64,000 nucleotides of DNA from Mesorhizobium sp. M1C.F.Ca.ET.210.01.1.1 (GTDB lineage Bacteria > Pseudomonadota > Alphaproteobacteria > Rhizobiales > Rhizobiaceae), in assembly GCF_004791585.1 (NCBI RefSeq), contig NZ_SRUU01000021.1, forward strand, positions 1-64,000, in the 5' to 3' direction. The notes under the pieces are model-generated. The model searched no databases. It was given only the letters and a program-made list of their open reading frames with translations, and had not been told where the DNA came from. The position numbers and the translations under genes are program-made. Numbering within the stretch: the stretch's first letter is position 1; each line of letters opens with the position of its first letter. Below, one piece after another: positions 53,345 to 61,817 of the stretch.

Positions 53345-53419
53345 ACGCTCGCGGCGTATAGGGTTCCGTGGCCCGGAAGGCAACCCAAAAACGGCAGCAT
53401 CGCACGCAGAAATCGTCCC

Positions 53420-54616
53420 TCAGCGTTTCAGCCTCGCCACCTTGCCGGCGATTGCCGCACCCTGGATGCGGGCGTTGGCGAAGCAGCCGCGAATACTCGG
53501 CCGCATGCCGGTGAACCAGAGGCCCGGCAGTTTCGGGTCGCTCGCCGCGCCGTTGAACAGCGGCACGCCCTTGGCATCGAGCACGCCGAGCTTACCCACC
53601 ATCGTCTCCAGCCCCGTGCGGTAGCCGGTGGCGGCAATGACGATGTCGGGCGCGATCGTCTGGCCGTTTTCGAGGACGACGCTGTCATGCCCGAATTCCT
53701 TGACCTGCGGCACGACGATGATGCGGCCGGCCTTCATCGCCTCGACCGCGCCATCGTCGGCGGCGATCGCCGTATAGTCCGAGCCGAGGCGGCTGGCGCC
53801 GCCCGACGGGGCAGGGGGCAGGCCGAATTTCCTGAGGTCGCCGAAGACCAGCCGCTGCGTCGTCGCCATCACCGCGTCCGCCGCCCGGGCCGGCAGGCTC
53901 GCCATGAAGGGCGAGAAGCGATGCACGGCAATCTTGCCGATGCGCTTGGGTAAGAGCGACGGCCCGTTGCGCGCCGAGAGCCACATCTGCCCGGTCTCGA
54001 CGCCGGAAAGGTGGTTGAGCGCGTCGAAGCCGGAATTGCCGGCGCCGACCACCAGCACCTTCTTTCCGGCATAGTCGCTCGCCCGGCCGAAATGCGCCGA
54101 ATGGACGATCCGGCCCGCGAAATCCTTCATGCCCTTCCAGGTAGGGATGAACGGCTGGCGGTCGCGCCCGGTGGCGATCACCACGTGACGGGCGGCCCGA
54201 GGTCCCGTGCTGGTCTTCACCAGCCAGTGGCTTCCGCGGAACTCGATCTCCTCGACGGCGACGTCGAAAGCGATCGGCAGCCGGTGCGTCTGGGCAAAGT
54301 CGTTGAAGAGGCGGATCACCGCGCTGCGGTGCGGAAAGGCAGGGGTGCCTTTCGGAAAGGAAACGCCGGGCAGCGTCGACAGGTCGCGATGCGTGTTGAG
54401 ATGCAGGTTCTCATGGCGGTGGTGCCACGGCTCGGCCAGCCGTCCCTCGCGCTCGAGGATCTCGGTGGCGACCCCGGCCTCGATAAGCGCGTACGCTACC
54501 GCCAACCCCGCTGCGCCGGCGCCGATCACGATCGCGCCGTCGAGGATCGCCGGCTCGCCGGTCCAATCCGGCGAGAGTTCCGCTTCCATGCCCATTCTTG
54601 TCTTTATCGTTGTCAT
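53420..54616 (-). CDS. Flavin-dependent monooxygenase (FMO-like)
   Basis: A 398-residue protein. FAD site GAGAAGLAVAYAL (about 32-44); NADPH site VVGAGNSGFDALN (about 189-201) with the G-x-G-N-S-G form typical of FMOs; a degenerate FMO-type signature (SAHFGRASDYAGKKV) lies between them. It also has the IAATGYRTG motif near 330. It resembles YUCCA/FMO-like oxygenases and TrkA-type flavoproteins. The substrate is unknown. The start may be ATG 54616 or the downstream ATG 8 codons later. Confidence 0.85.
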   Translation of the reverse strand: MTTIKTRMGMEAELSPDWTGEPAILDGAIVIGAGAAGLAVAYALIEAGVATEILEREGRLAEPWHHRHENLHLNTHRDLSTLPGVSFPKGTPAFPHRSAVIRLFNDFAQTHRLPIAFDVAVEEIEFRGSHWLVKTSTGPRAARHVVIATGRDRQPFIPTWKGMKDFAGRIVHSAHFGRASDYAGKKVLVVGAGNSGFDALNHLSGVETGQMWLSARNGPSLLPKRIGKIAVHRFSPFMASLPARAADAVMATTQRLVFGDLRKFGLPPAPSGGASRLGSDYTAIAADDGAVEAMKAGRIIVVPQVKEFGHDSVVLENGQTIAPDIVIAATGYRTGLETMVGKLGVLDAKGVPLFNGAASDPKLPGLWFTGMRPSIRGCFANARIQGAAIAGKVARLKR

Positions 54617-54862
54617 GGCCCCGAAATGCCACGGTCATGTATCCGACATATGCCGCTGGCATGGCAATGGGAATAGGCTGCGGTTGCAGAGAGCCCCGGC
54701 ATTGTGTCGCGGACAGGCAGGACCGCCTGCCGGCCCGCAGCCGCTTGCGGGCGGCGCCGTTGCACAGTATTGACGGGTTGGCGCGCGACCTCAGGCTCCA
54801 ACCCGGGTTTGGACGGGCGCCGCGAACAGGGTGCCCGGTCTTCGGGCAGCAACGAGGTGTTC

Positions 54863-55168
54863 ATGTCCGCGCGAATTTTCAGCCCAGCCAAAACCGCGAT
54901 GCAGTCCGGCAAGGCCAAGACCGGCCACTGGGTGCTGGAGTTCGATCCTGCCCAGCGCAAGAAGATCGATCCGCTGATGGGCTACACCACATCGGGTGAC
55001 ATGCTGAGCCAGGTGCGGCTCACCTTCGACACGAAGGAGGAGGCGGTCGCCTATGCCGAGAAGCAGGGCATTGCCTTCCGCGTCGAGGAGCCGAAAGAGA
55101 CGAAGCGGCGGCAGATTTCCTATTCGGACAATTTCCGCTATGACCGCAGGACGCCCTGGACGCACTGA
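54863..55168 (+). CDS. NADH dehydrogenase accessory subunit (NDUFS4-like)
   Basis: A 101-residue protein of the ETC complex I subunit family: ARIFSPAKTAMQSGKAKTG, GHWVLEFD, PLMGYTTSGDMLSQVRLTF and a C-terminal SYSDNFRYDRRTPWTH. This is the bacterial counterpart of mitochondrial NDUFS4 (18-kDa subunit), found in alphaproteobacterial complex I. The start is ATG 54863 with GAGG upstream. Confidence 0.92.
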   Translation: MSARIFSPAKTAMQSGKAKTGHWVLEFDPAQRKKIDPLMGYTTSGDMLSQVRLTFDTKEEAVAYAEKQGIAFRVEEPKETKRRQISYSDNFRYDRRTPWTH

Positions 55169-55225
55169 CCTTCAGGTCGAGCGTCCCTCGGCATGAGTGG
55201 CATCAGCCGGCTTCGGCCGGCCAGC

Positions 55226-55302
55226 GGTCCCGTAGCTCAGCTGGATAGAGCACCGGCCTTCTAAGCCGATGGTCGCAGGTTCGAATCCTGCCGGGATCGC
55301 CA
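55226..55302 (+). tRNA. tRNA-Arg (UCU)
   Basis: A 77-nt cloverleaf. Acceptor GGTCCCG / CGGGATC (one G-T pair), discriminator G, encoded CCA. The anticodon loop CTTCTAA gives TCT. D-arm AGCTCAGCTGGATAGAGC and T-arm GGTTCGAATCC are standard. Confidence 0.95.
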
Positions 55303-55336
55303 TTCATTCCATTGTCCGGCCCGGCGGCGACGCGCC

Positions 55337-55388
55337 GCAGAATCAAGCCCGCACCGATGACAGGTAGCCAAAACGGGCTCGGCCTGGG
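55337..55388. repeat. 52-bp direct repeat, copy 1
   Basis: It begins GCAGAATCAAGCCCGC and ends ACGGGCTCGGCCTGGG. It matches copy 2 (56577-56628) at about 44 of 52 bases. AAGCCCG and CGGGCT can pair, so each copy may be a hairpin or terminator. Confidence 0.75.
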
Positions 55389-55422
55389 ACAGGATTGGCT
55401 GCGGGCGACAAAGTCGCTTTGC

Positions 55423-55626
55423 TTACCGCGAGCCTGCATTATTGAGCCTCTTTGCAGCCAGGTACATCAATGCAGCAGCAGCACGGTTCCGGTTCCAACC
55501 GGCGGTTTCGGCTTGATCAAGCAGATCATCAAGATGCGCAGCCAAGGCATCCTGGCAATCGTTGTCGTAGCGGGCAGCGTTGACTTCATGTGCGGGTGAC
55601 CGGATCAGTGGTTCCTTTGTCATCAA
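55423..55626 (-). CDS. Small hypothetical protein
   Basis: A 67-residue helical, acidic protein (DCQDALAAHLDDLLDQAETA, then NRNRAAAALMYLAAKRL). There is no signal peptide. The ribosome site is weak, so translation is less certain. Its position beside the DUF982 array suggests an accessory region. Confidence 0.5.
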   Translation of the reverse strand: MMTKEPLIRSPAHEVNAARYDNDCQDALAAHLDDLLDQAETAGWNRNRAAAALMYLAAKRLNNAGSR

Positions 55627-55705
55627 TGGTACTCATCGAAGGTCGGCCGAATATGAGAAGATGGGGCGCCCGAACTGACCTGTGTCGAGCGCACCACTTT
55701 AGGCG

Positions 55706-55990
55706 TCAAACGTGAGTTGGCCTAGCTTTCCTCATGTCGGGAGGAATTGCTCCATCCTCAATGAGGATGTCCTTCTTGCGCGCAAAGGCGACGAAAACAC
55801 CTCTCGCCGTTTCGGCCTCGATGTCTCCGATCAATGCGGCTTTGCAGGCGCGGATGGCGGCCTTTTGTTCGGGGCTGTTGCCGCACCAATCGATTGCAAA
55901 TTGGTAGGCGTCGACAACCGTATTCAGTTGGCGCGGGAAGCCCAATCCGACCCAAACGCGGACGGGCTTTTCAAAGGGCTTGGAAAGCAT
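55706..55990 (-). CDS. DUF982 protein, array member 1
   Basis: A 94-residue DUF982 protein: FEKPVRVWVGLGFPRQL, YQFAIDWCGNSPEQKAAIRA, CKAALIGDIEAETARGVFVA and FARKKDILIE. The start is ATG 55990 with AGGGAG upstream. It is the last gene of the minus-strand array. Function unknown; DUF982 is a small alpha/beta domain nearly confined to rhizobia. Confidence 0.8.
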   Translation of the reverse strand: MLSKPFEKPVRVWVGLGFPRQLNTVVDAYQFAIDWCGNSPEQKAAIRACKAALIGDIEAETARGVFVAFARKKDILIEDGAIPPDMRKARPTHV

Positions 55991-56016
55991 CGCGAACTCC
56001 CTGCTCCGCGATGACT

Positions 56017-56319
56017 TTAGGCAGCCAATCCACCGCCATGGCCGTTCTTCCCGGTCATCCAAGGTGGCGGGGCGGTCACGTCCTCGAGGATTCTGGCCGA
56101 TTTCGCAAAACCGCAAAAAGCACCCCGCGCCGCCATCAGCGGGTAGTCGCTGTCGAACGCTCTTTGGCAGGCCCGAAGGGCTGTTTCATAAATCGGACCG
56201 CGTTTGTGTTTCGGCCACTCGTAGAGAAATTCCAGGGCGTCCTCGATGCACGCGATTTCCTGGATGAGGCTGTTCCCGCTCTTCACGAAAACAGGGCTGT
56301 CGAAAATCCGATCGTTCAT
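56017..56319 (-). CDS. DUF982 protein, array member 2
   Basis: A 100-residue DUF982 protein: FDSPVFVKSGNSLIQEI, ALEFLYEWPKHKRGPIYETA, CQRAFDSDYPLMAARGAFCG, FAKSARILED. A perfect GGAGG site lies 6 bases before ATG 56319. It is 26 bases upstream of member 1, so the two are probably cotranscribed. Confidence 0.85.
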   Translation of the reverse strand: MNDRIFDSPVFVKSGNSLIQEIACIEDALEFLYEWPKHKRGPIYETALRACQRAFDSDYPLMAARGAFCGFAKSARILEDVTAPPPWMTGKNGHGGGLAA

Positions 56320-56776
56320 TGTTTCCTCCAAGCGAACGAACAATTGAGTTTCAGGACAGGCGGAGACCGACAGCGGTTCGCGCCCAGTGGCGATATGGGT
56401 TTGTCGATTTTGACAGTCAAGGTTCCGCGCGTGAGTTGGCGGGTCATTCCCTCGAATTTTGATCTGGATAAAACGCTTCGGGCGAGCCTTACAAAACGAA
56501 GCCCGCCAAGCCCGGTCGAGATGGTCGAAGCGACGGTGACCGAGGCGCGATCCCGAAGCTCGGCAACCGACGCACTGCAGAATCAAGCCCGCCCCGGCGA
56601 TGGGTAGCCAGGACGGGCTCGGCTTGGGTCTGGAACCCTGTAGTCACGAGACTACACGGGAGAAACAGGTCGGCAGCGACAAATGTTCCGAAGTTTTTCT
56701 CGGGTTGCGGCATATAGGCCGACCGGACAACGGGGCGAACTGGTGCCGGTTTTTCTAACTGGGACTAAGGAGCACT
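56320..56776. other. Gap inside the DUF982 array
   Basis: About 457 bases without a supported gene. It contains copy 2 of the 52-bp direct repeat. The array members on either side face the same way, so a promoter for members 1-2 probably lies here. Confidence 0.4.
56577..56628. repeat. 52-bp direct repeat, copy 2
   Basis: Same orientation and length as copy 1 at 55337-55388, 1240 bases away. DUF982 members 1-2 and the small ORF at 55423 lie between the copies. Confidence 0.75.
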
Positions 56777-57019
56777 CTAGGCCAGCAGGCCGGCGGCCTT
56801 CGCCGCCCTGCGCAGGGTCTTGCGGGCTTCGACTGGACTTCTCAAGCCGTCGAGCGCGTCGCGACAAGTGCGGCTTGCCGACCGCCAGGCGCGGTCACGC
56901 GCCCGTCTTGGCCAGCGCTGGTCGAGGCATTCGACCGCCTCGAAGCAGCTCAAGATCTTGTGTTGTCCGCTTGGCTCGAAATCGATCACGACCGGTTCGG
57001 AAAACCAGACGTCGTTCAT
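56777..57019 (-). CDS. DUF982 protein, array member 3
   Basis: An 80-residue DUF982 protein: FSEPVVIDFEPSGQHKIL, AVECLDQRWPRRARDRAWRS, CRDALDGLRSPVEARKTLRR, AAKAAGLL. It has GGAGG 5 bases before ATG 57019. It is the most Arg-rich and most diverged member. Confidence 0.75.
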   Translation of the reverse strand: MNDVWFSEPVVIDFEPSGQHKILSCFEAVECLDQRWPRRARDRAWRSASRTCRDALDGLRSPVEARKTLRRAAKAAGLLA

Positions 57020-57309
57020 CACATCCTCCGTTGGTATGGTGGTCTTTTGATCGCGGCGCCGGCAGGCGCCGCTTGGATGCGAGTCCAGGGTGATTGGCGG
57101 ACCCGCGCGTTAACCGCCCACCGCCGATAATGTTCCGAAGAATTTTCGCGATCGGCGATGGTCCGCGCGGGATCGGTTCGCAGGCCGGATTCATTCCGCC
57201 GGGACTGCGTCGGGCGCGGCTCAAAACATATGACCAAAGTCACTGGCTGCGCCGCCGCCCGCGGCGATAATCAGGTCCGACACGCCGTTGAAACGCGGGA
57301 AGACCTCTC

Positions 57310-57474
57310 ATGCTGATCGCCGTGCTTGCATCCACCATGACCGTCGCCACGTTGATGGCGACCGCTTTCGGGCTCTACGAGGAGGCTGAGCGCAGCCGTC
57401 TGCACACCGAAGCGGATCGCAGGCAACCGTTTCGGCCGGCGCGCCGGATCCAAGTCGATTCGCACGGCCGATAG
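57310..57474 (+). CDS. Short ORF with hydrophobic N terminus
   Basis: A 54-residue ORF on the strand opposite to the array: a hydrophobic segment (LIAVLASTMTVATLMATAFG) then a charged tail rich in Arg and His. A GGGAAGA site lies about 9 bases upstream. It may be a small membrane protein; evidence is limited to the start context and hydrophobic pattern. Confidence 0.35.
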   Translation: MLIAVLASTMTVATLMATAFGLYEEAERSRLHTEADRRQPFRPARRIQVDSHGR

Positions 57475-57492
57475 GTGCCGGCGCCGCCGGGC

Positions 57493-57597
57493 ATGTTCAT
57501 TCCGCTCTACCTGGTCATGTGCTTCCTGCGCGCCGCAATCCTGCTCTCTCCAGCGGTCTTCGCGGTGCTGGTGCTTTTGTGGCTCTTCTACCGGTAG
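57493..57597 (+). CDS. Very short membrane ORF
   Basis: A 34-residue ORF that is almost all membrane helix (AAILLSPAVFAVLVLLWLF) and ends YR-stop. It begins 18 bases after the previous ORF. It could be one of the small membrane peptides of rhizobia; there is no direct support besides composition. Confidence 0.35.
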   Translation: MFIPLYLVMCFLRAAILLSPAVFAVLVLLWLFYR

Positions 57598-57622
57598 GCA
57601 GGGCGTCGAGCGCGCCTTGGGT

Positions 57623-57868
57623 CTACTCAACCAGCACATGCGCTTCGCGCGCGGCGCTTATGAAGGCTTCTCGGGCATTGTCGGCCGGAATGTCGCCGCT
57701 CATTGCCCGGCGGCAGGCGCGCAGCGCCGCGCCATGTTGCGCGCTGCCGGCATCCCGCCACTGGCCGGTCAGCAATTCGATGGCCTGCTGCGCGTTGGAA
57801 ATGTGTCGGATCGAGCCTGCCACGCCGACGGCGACTTCGACTGGCCTGGAAAACCATCCCTGGATCAT
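57623..57868 (-). CDS. DUF982 protein, array member 4
   Basis: An 81-residue DUF982 protein: FSRPVEVAVGVAGSIRHI, AQQAIELLTGQWRDAGSAQH, CRRAMSGDIPADNAREAFIS, AAREAHVLVE. It has AGGGGG upstream of ATG 57868. It is the first of the array in the direction of transcription. The last 20 residues fit the family consensus best. Confidence 0.82.
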   Translation of the reverse strand: MIQGWFSRPVEVAVGVAGSIRHISNAQQAIELLTGQWRDAGSAQHGAALRACRRAMSGDIPADNAREAFISAAREAHVLVE

Positions 57869-57999
57869 CGCGACCCCCTGATGCTTGTGCGCCCTGATGC
57901 GTTGTGAGCAGATGAGAAACGCGTAACTGCCCGGCAGGTTTCATCCCGATATTTCAACAGGATGTGAGCAAACGCGCCGGCAGCGGACATGGTCTTGGT

Positions 58000-58197
58000 C
58001 TATCTGCCGAGCGGCTTGCGCGACAGTTCGACGAGTTCCGCCTCGTCGGTGATGCCGGCCATGTAGTTGGCGATGATGCGCGAGGCGCGCGCCTCCTTCT
58101 GCTCTTCGGTTTCTCCGTTGACGCGCCCGCTCTCGAAGACGCGCCCAAACAGGGCCGTCTCGGCGGGTGTGAATGTGTTTCGCGAAATGTTGGACAT
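58000..58197 (-). CDS. Small conserved-type hypothetical protein
   Basis: A 65-residue, helical, charged protein (NTFTPAETALFGRVFESGR, ASRIIANYMAGITDEAELVE). AAGGAAG precedes the ATG. I recognise the type as a rhizobial hypothetical but know no function. Confidence 0.6.
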   Translation of the reverse strand: MSNISRNTFTPAETALFGRVFESGRVNGETEEQKEARASRIIANYMAGITDEAELVELSRKPLGR

Positions 58198-58620
58198 GGG
58201 CTTCTTCCTTCAGCTCATGTCCCCCTTCTTCCCCGACCAATATTAGCACGGGTTCGGAAACGAGGGTGAGTCTTCACGCAGACGGCGACGATGCGCGTCG
58301 TTCCCGACGCGGGCTTTTCATCTCATGGTCTGGCCCGGAGGCATTGCCCGGATACTGGACCAGCTTCGCTATATCCTTGCTGAAACAACGAAGCGCTGAT
58401 ACTCATTAGCGGCGCGGAATTATTCCGAGTCTGCGCCAACTTGCGTCGTACAACAATGCGGCGCATGCTGTCGGAGACCAATATCTCGACGTGGTGGCAA
58501 CCGGGTTACGACGGGATTTGGTCGAACAAAGAAGCAGGGCAGGCTCCGATTCCATGTCGAAGCGGGCCCACCAAATGCTCTGGAATTCTGAAGCCATTGC
58601 CCCCATGGCCTCGGAAGAGC
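58198..58620. other. Intergenic region before the ArsR gene
   Basis: About 420 bases. A GGCGC...GCGCC inverted repeat lies near 58411-58437, with GGAAT-T-ATTCC inside it. I see no further gene. Confidence 0.4.
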
Positions 58621-58998
58621 ATGAACATGGGGAAATCGATGGTGACGAAGAAACTTACCTCCAACGCAGAAAGCGCGGCAGCCTTTCTTGCGGTGATGGG
58701 CAACGAGAAGCGTTTGCTCATCATGAACTACCTGGCCGAGGGCGAACTGTCGGTCGGCACGCTCGCCGACAAGGTCGAACTCAGCCAGTCCGCACTCTCT
58801 CAGCATCTGGCCAAACTGCGCAGGTTTGGCTTGGTCGACACCCGCCGCGACCGCCAGATGGTCTACTACTCCTGCAAGTCGTCCGCAGCGCGTGAGCTCC
58901 TCGCTCTGCTTGACGGCCTGCTGACGATGGACAAGCCGCTCGCCGGTCCGGCCCGGCAGGCTCTTGTCGAAAGGATGCGGCGGCCGCAGGCCGCCTGA
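58621..58998 (+). CDS. ArsR-family winged-helix regulator
   Basis: A 125-residue regulator: AAAFLAVMGNEKRLLIMNYL, then the recognition helix KVELSQSALSQHLAKLRRFG and the wing RRDRQMVYYSC. The closest style is the NolR/BigR/SoxR group of rhizobial ArsR proteins. The start is uncertain: ATG 58621, 58627, or 58639 (which has GGGGA 6 bases upstream). Metal ligands typical of ArsR are not obvious, so it may sense something else. It precedes the cytochrome b561 gene by 214 bases. Confidence 0.9.
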   Translation: MNMGKSMVTKKLTSNAESAAAFLAVMGNEKRLLIMNYLAEGELSVGTLADKVELSQSALSQHLAKLRRFGLVDTRRDRQMVYYSCKSSAARELLALLDGLLTMDKPLAGPARQALVERMRRPQAA

Positions 58999-59212
58999 TC
59001 GACTGCGACGAGGCGAGGCCGGGGGGCCTTCGCCTTGCGCGGCCCCGCTCTGCCGGGGCGGCGAACAGGTGAGCCGACCGTGCGTACGGCGCGGGGCATC
59101 TGTTTGCGCTCTCTTGTCAATTGGTCGAAGTCTTACCGATTCTTAATATAGCGGTCACAAGTCTGCCAGGAACACGCCCGAAACACGGGTAAGTGTCCAA
59201 CGGAGCCGCGCG

Positions 59213-59755
59213 ATGGCCGCCATCACCACCTATACGTCCATTCAGAAGTTCTTGCATTGGGCTCTCTTTGCCCTGGTCGTTCTGCTCTATGGTCTAACCT
59301 TTGGCGAAGAGTTCTATCCGCGTGGCGATCCGGCGGTCGACGCCATTTGGCGATTGCACATTTCCTTCGGCCTCCTGCTCGCTGCGTTTGTCTTGTGGCG
59401 GGTGCTGCTGCGCGGCGTGAAGGGGGCGCCTGAGCTTCCGGCCGAAATGTCGCCGCTCGAGCAGACCGCCGCGAAAGTCGGACATTTCGCCCTCTACGCG
59501 TTGCTCGTCGCGCTTCCCGTCCTCGGCATCCTGTTGACCTGGTTCAGGGGCGACTCGTTGAGCTTCTTCGGCCTGTTCACTGTGCCGGCTCCGTTTGCTG
59601 CGGACAGAGCGACCGCGCGCACCATCCGCGAACTTCACGAGCTCTGCGCGAACGGCATACTGATCGTGGCCGGCATACACGCCCTGGCCGCGCTCTATCA
59701 TCACTTCATTCGCCGGGACACGATCCTGACCAGGATGCTTCCGGGGAGCCAGTAG
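59213..59755 (+). CDS. Cytochrome b561
   Basis: A 180-residue di-heme membrane cytochrome with four helices. Heme-ligand histidines are probably in KFLHWAL (15), WRLHISFG (49), KVGHFALY and AGIHALAALYHHF. Members pass electrons between quinones and periplasmic partners; some reduce superoxide. The upstream DNA at 59140-59210 is AT-rich. Confidence 0.9.
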   Translation: MAAITTYTSIQKFLHWALFALVVLLYGLTFGEEFYPRGDPAVDAIWRLHISFGLLLAAFVLWRVLLRGVKGAPELPAEMSPLEQTAAKVGHFALYALLVALPVLGILLTWFRGDSLSFFGLFTVPAPFAADRATARTIRELHELCANGILIVAGIHALAALYHHFIRRDTILTRMLPGSQ

Positions 59756-60207
59756 TCGGCCGGTGCCGTTCTCACGGGTATTGGCCGTGGTCCACGCCGG
59801 TTCGGCTCGGTGCCTCGTTGGCGTCCCCATCACTTTTGATTGAAGCGACGCTGCGCCGGCGAGGCCCTGGATGCGCAAGGCGATGAAAACACGCGTCTTT
59901 TCGCCGGAGCTGATGGCTCTTGCCAGCTGGAAGATTACGGATTTGTAAATCGCCTGCCGGACCTCCGTTGGCTAAGCTTTCCCGCGATCCACACCCCCGG
60001 ATCATCACGAGCCAGACTTCCACTTTGGCGCGGTTAAGAGGTCCGCCGCTCCCGGCGGGCCTCTTTCGCTGGTCGCCGATGTGGACTCCCGATTCCTGGT
60101 CACCTATCGTGCGGACGAGTTCATATCGTCGCGCAATGGTCGATGCCGGGCTCCCGATCCACGAAGCGGCGGGCAGCGGGGGCATCGTTTGATTTCCGGG
60201 GCTGAGG
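59756..60207. other. Gap with a terminator but no supported gene
   Basis: About 450 bases between cytochrome b561 and the hydratase gene. It includes the terminator 60036-60066, which lies 281 bases after the cytochrome stop. A short ORF (MKTRVFSPELMALASWK, from 59883) is not supported. The long leader before the terminator could be an untranslated 3' end or a small RNA. Confidence 0.4.
60036..60066 (+). terminator. Intrinsic terminator
   Basis: AAGAGGTCCGCCG / CGGCGGGCCTCTT stem (one G-T pair) with a 5-base loop and T-run. It precedes the hydratase gene and ends whatever is transcribed from 59756 on. Confidence 0.8.
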
Positions 60208-60996
60208 ATGCTCGATCCAGAAAAGGCCAGGGCCGCTTCGCGCCTGCTGGTGAGCCATTGGGACAACGGCACCCGTCTCGATGCGATACCCGAGGCGTTG
60301 CGGCCACGGACGCGCGCCGAACGTTATGCCGTCCAGTCGCATGTGATGGATCGCTCGGCGGCGCCGCTTTTCGGCTGGAAGATCGCAGCGACCAGCCTGG
60401 CAGGGCAACGGCACATCAACGTCGACGGTCCGATGGCCGGGCGCCTGCTGGCCGAGAAGGCGGTCGAGGTCGGCGGCGCTGTTTCGCTGGCGACGAGCAG
60501 GATGCGCGTGGCAGAAATCGAATTCGCCTTTCGCTTCGGCCGCGAGATCAGGCCGCGCGCCGAGCCCTATGAGATCACCGAGGTGATGGATGCCGTGGCG
60601 ACCGTGCATCCGGCGATCGAGATACCGGATTCGCGCTACGACGATTTCTGCGCGGTCGGGGCGCCGCAGCTCATAGCCGACAATGCCTGCGCCAATCTGT
60701 TTGTCATCGGCGAGGCCGTGGAGGACGATTGGCGCAATGTGGATCTCGCCAAGCACCCCGTGGCCGCCTTCGTTGCCGGAAAGTCGCGGCATGATGGAAC
60801 GGGGGCCGCCGTGCTGGGCGATCCCCACATCGCGCTTCAATGGATCGTCAACGAATTGTCCGGCCTGGGCATCGCGCTCCAGCCGGGACAGGTGGTGATA
60901 ACCGGCACCTGCGTCACGCCGATAAGCGTCGAGCCCGGCGATGAAGTCGCCGGGGATCTGGGCAGGTTTGGTCGCGTCTCGGTCAGGTTTGTCTAG
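60208..60996 (+). CDS. 2-keto-4-pentenoate hydratase/FAH family protein
   Basis: A 262-residue MhpD-type hydratase. It has GWKIAATS (about 51-58), EIEFAFRFGREI with metal-ligand Glu residues (about 105), AIEIPDSRY with a third Glu, and VITGTCVTPISVEPGD near the C terminus. Family members add water to 2-hydroxy-alkadienoates in aromatic ring breakdown. The exact substrate is unknown. It converges on the PotABCD-like operon, 10 bases from stop to stop. Confidence 0.85.
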   Translation: MLDPEKARAASRLLVSHWDNGTRLDAIPEALRPRTRAERYAVQSHVMDRSAAPLFGWKIAATSLAGQRHINVDGPMAGRLLAEKAVEVGGAVSLATSRMRVAEIEFAFRFGREIRPRAEPYEITEVMDAVATVHPAIEIPDSRYDDFCAVGAPQLIADNACANLFVIGEAVEDDWRNVDLAKHPVAAFVAGKSRHDGTGAAVLGDPHIALQWIVNELSGLGIALQPGQVVITGTCVTPISVEPGDEVAGDLGRFGRVSVRFV

Positions 60997-61006
60997 GCTG
61001 GACGCT

Positions 61007-61813
61007 TCAGCGCCCGCTGCGCTGCCTTGTGATGACGCTGCGCACGGCAAGCACCAGCACGGTGATGATGATCAGGATCACCGACAATGCCGCGATCGCC
61101 GGGTCGATGTTGTCGCGCAGGCCCATCCACATCAGGCGGGGCAGCGTGATCGCGTTGACCGAGGTGATGAACAGCGTCACGCCGATCTCTTCCCAGGAAA
61201 GCACGAAGGAGAGGAGCGCCGCGGTGACGATGCCGAACTTGATGTTGGGCATGATGACGCGCGTCGCGCGCTCCCACACGCTTGCGCCAAGGCCGCGCGC
61301 GGCGAGGTCGATGCGGCGGTCGAGCTGGCTCAGCGAGACGAGGATCAGCACGGTGGCGAAAGGCACCGTCATCACCGAATGCGCCATGGCCACACCCAGC
61401 CAGGTGTCGTAGCCGAAGAAGGACGAGATGCCGGAGATCGAGGTGAGCAGGAAATAGAGCGTCACCGCCGAGACCACCGGCGGCACCACCATCGGCAACA
61501 GCACGAAGCCGACGAGTGCGGCCGTGAAGCGCGGCTGGAACATCCACACGCCCAGGCTGAAGGTGAGCGCCAGCACCGTGGAAAGCGCGCTGCTCACCAC
61601 GCCGATCCGGATCGACAGCAGGATGGACTCCAGCCAGCGCGGGTCCTCGATCAGCGAGCGGTAGTGGCGCAGCGACAATTCCCCCGTCGGCATCGTCAGC
61701 ATACGGCTCGGCGTCAGCGACACCGGGACGACCGCAAGCAGCGGCAAAAGCAGGAACAGCGCCACAAGCACGGCCAGAGCGAGCGAGACGGGACCGGGGC
61801 GGTATGTGGGCAT
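61007..61813 (-). CDS. ABC transporter permease (PotC-like)
   Basis: A 268-residue permease with about six helices. EAA-loop: ARGLGASVWERATRVIMP. It matches the PotC/spermidine-putrescine type. It is the last gene of the minus-strand operon. Confidence 0.9.
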   Translation of the reverse strand: MPTYRPGPVSLALAVLVALFLLLPLLAVVPVSLTPSRMLTMPTGELSLRHYRSLIEDPRWLESILLSIRIGVVSSALSTVLALTFSLGVWMFQPRFTAALVGFVLLPMVVPPVVSAVTLYFLLTSISGISSFFGYDTWLGVAMAHSVMTVPFATVLILVSLSQLDRRIDLAARGLGASVWERATRVIMPNIKFGIVTAALLSFVLSWEEIGVTLFITSVNAITLPRLMWMGLRDNIDPAIAALSVILIIITVLVLAVRSVITRQRSGR

Positions 61814-61817
61814 CGCG

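Noticed and set aside
55226..55302. tRNA-Arg as attachment site of an integrated island
   Set aside because: No integrase and no repeated tRNA 3' end were found; only the 52-bp repeat nearby, which does not match the tRNA end.
59840..60037. Short plus-strand ORFs before the terminator at 60036
   Set aside because: No ribosome site of quality, no recognisable domain, and the frame differs between candidate starts.
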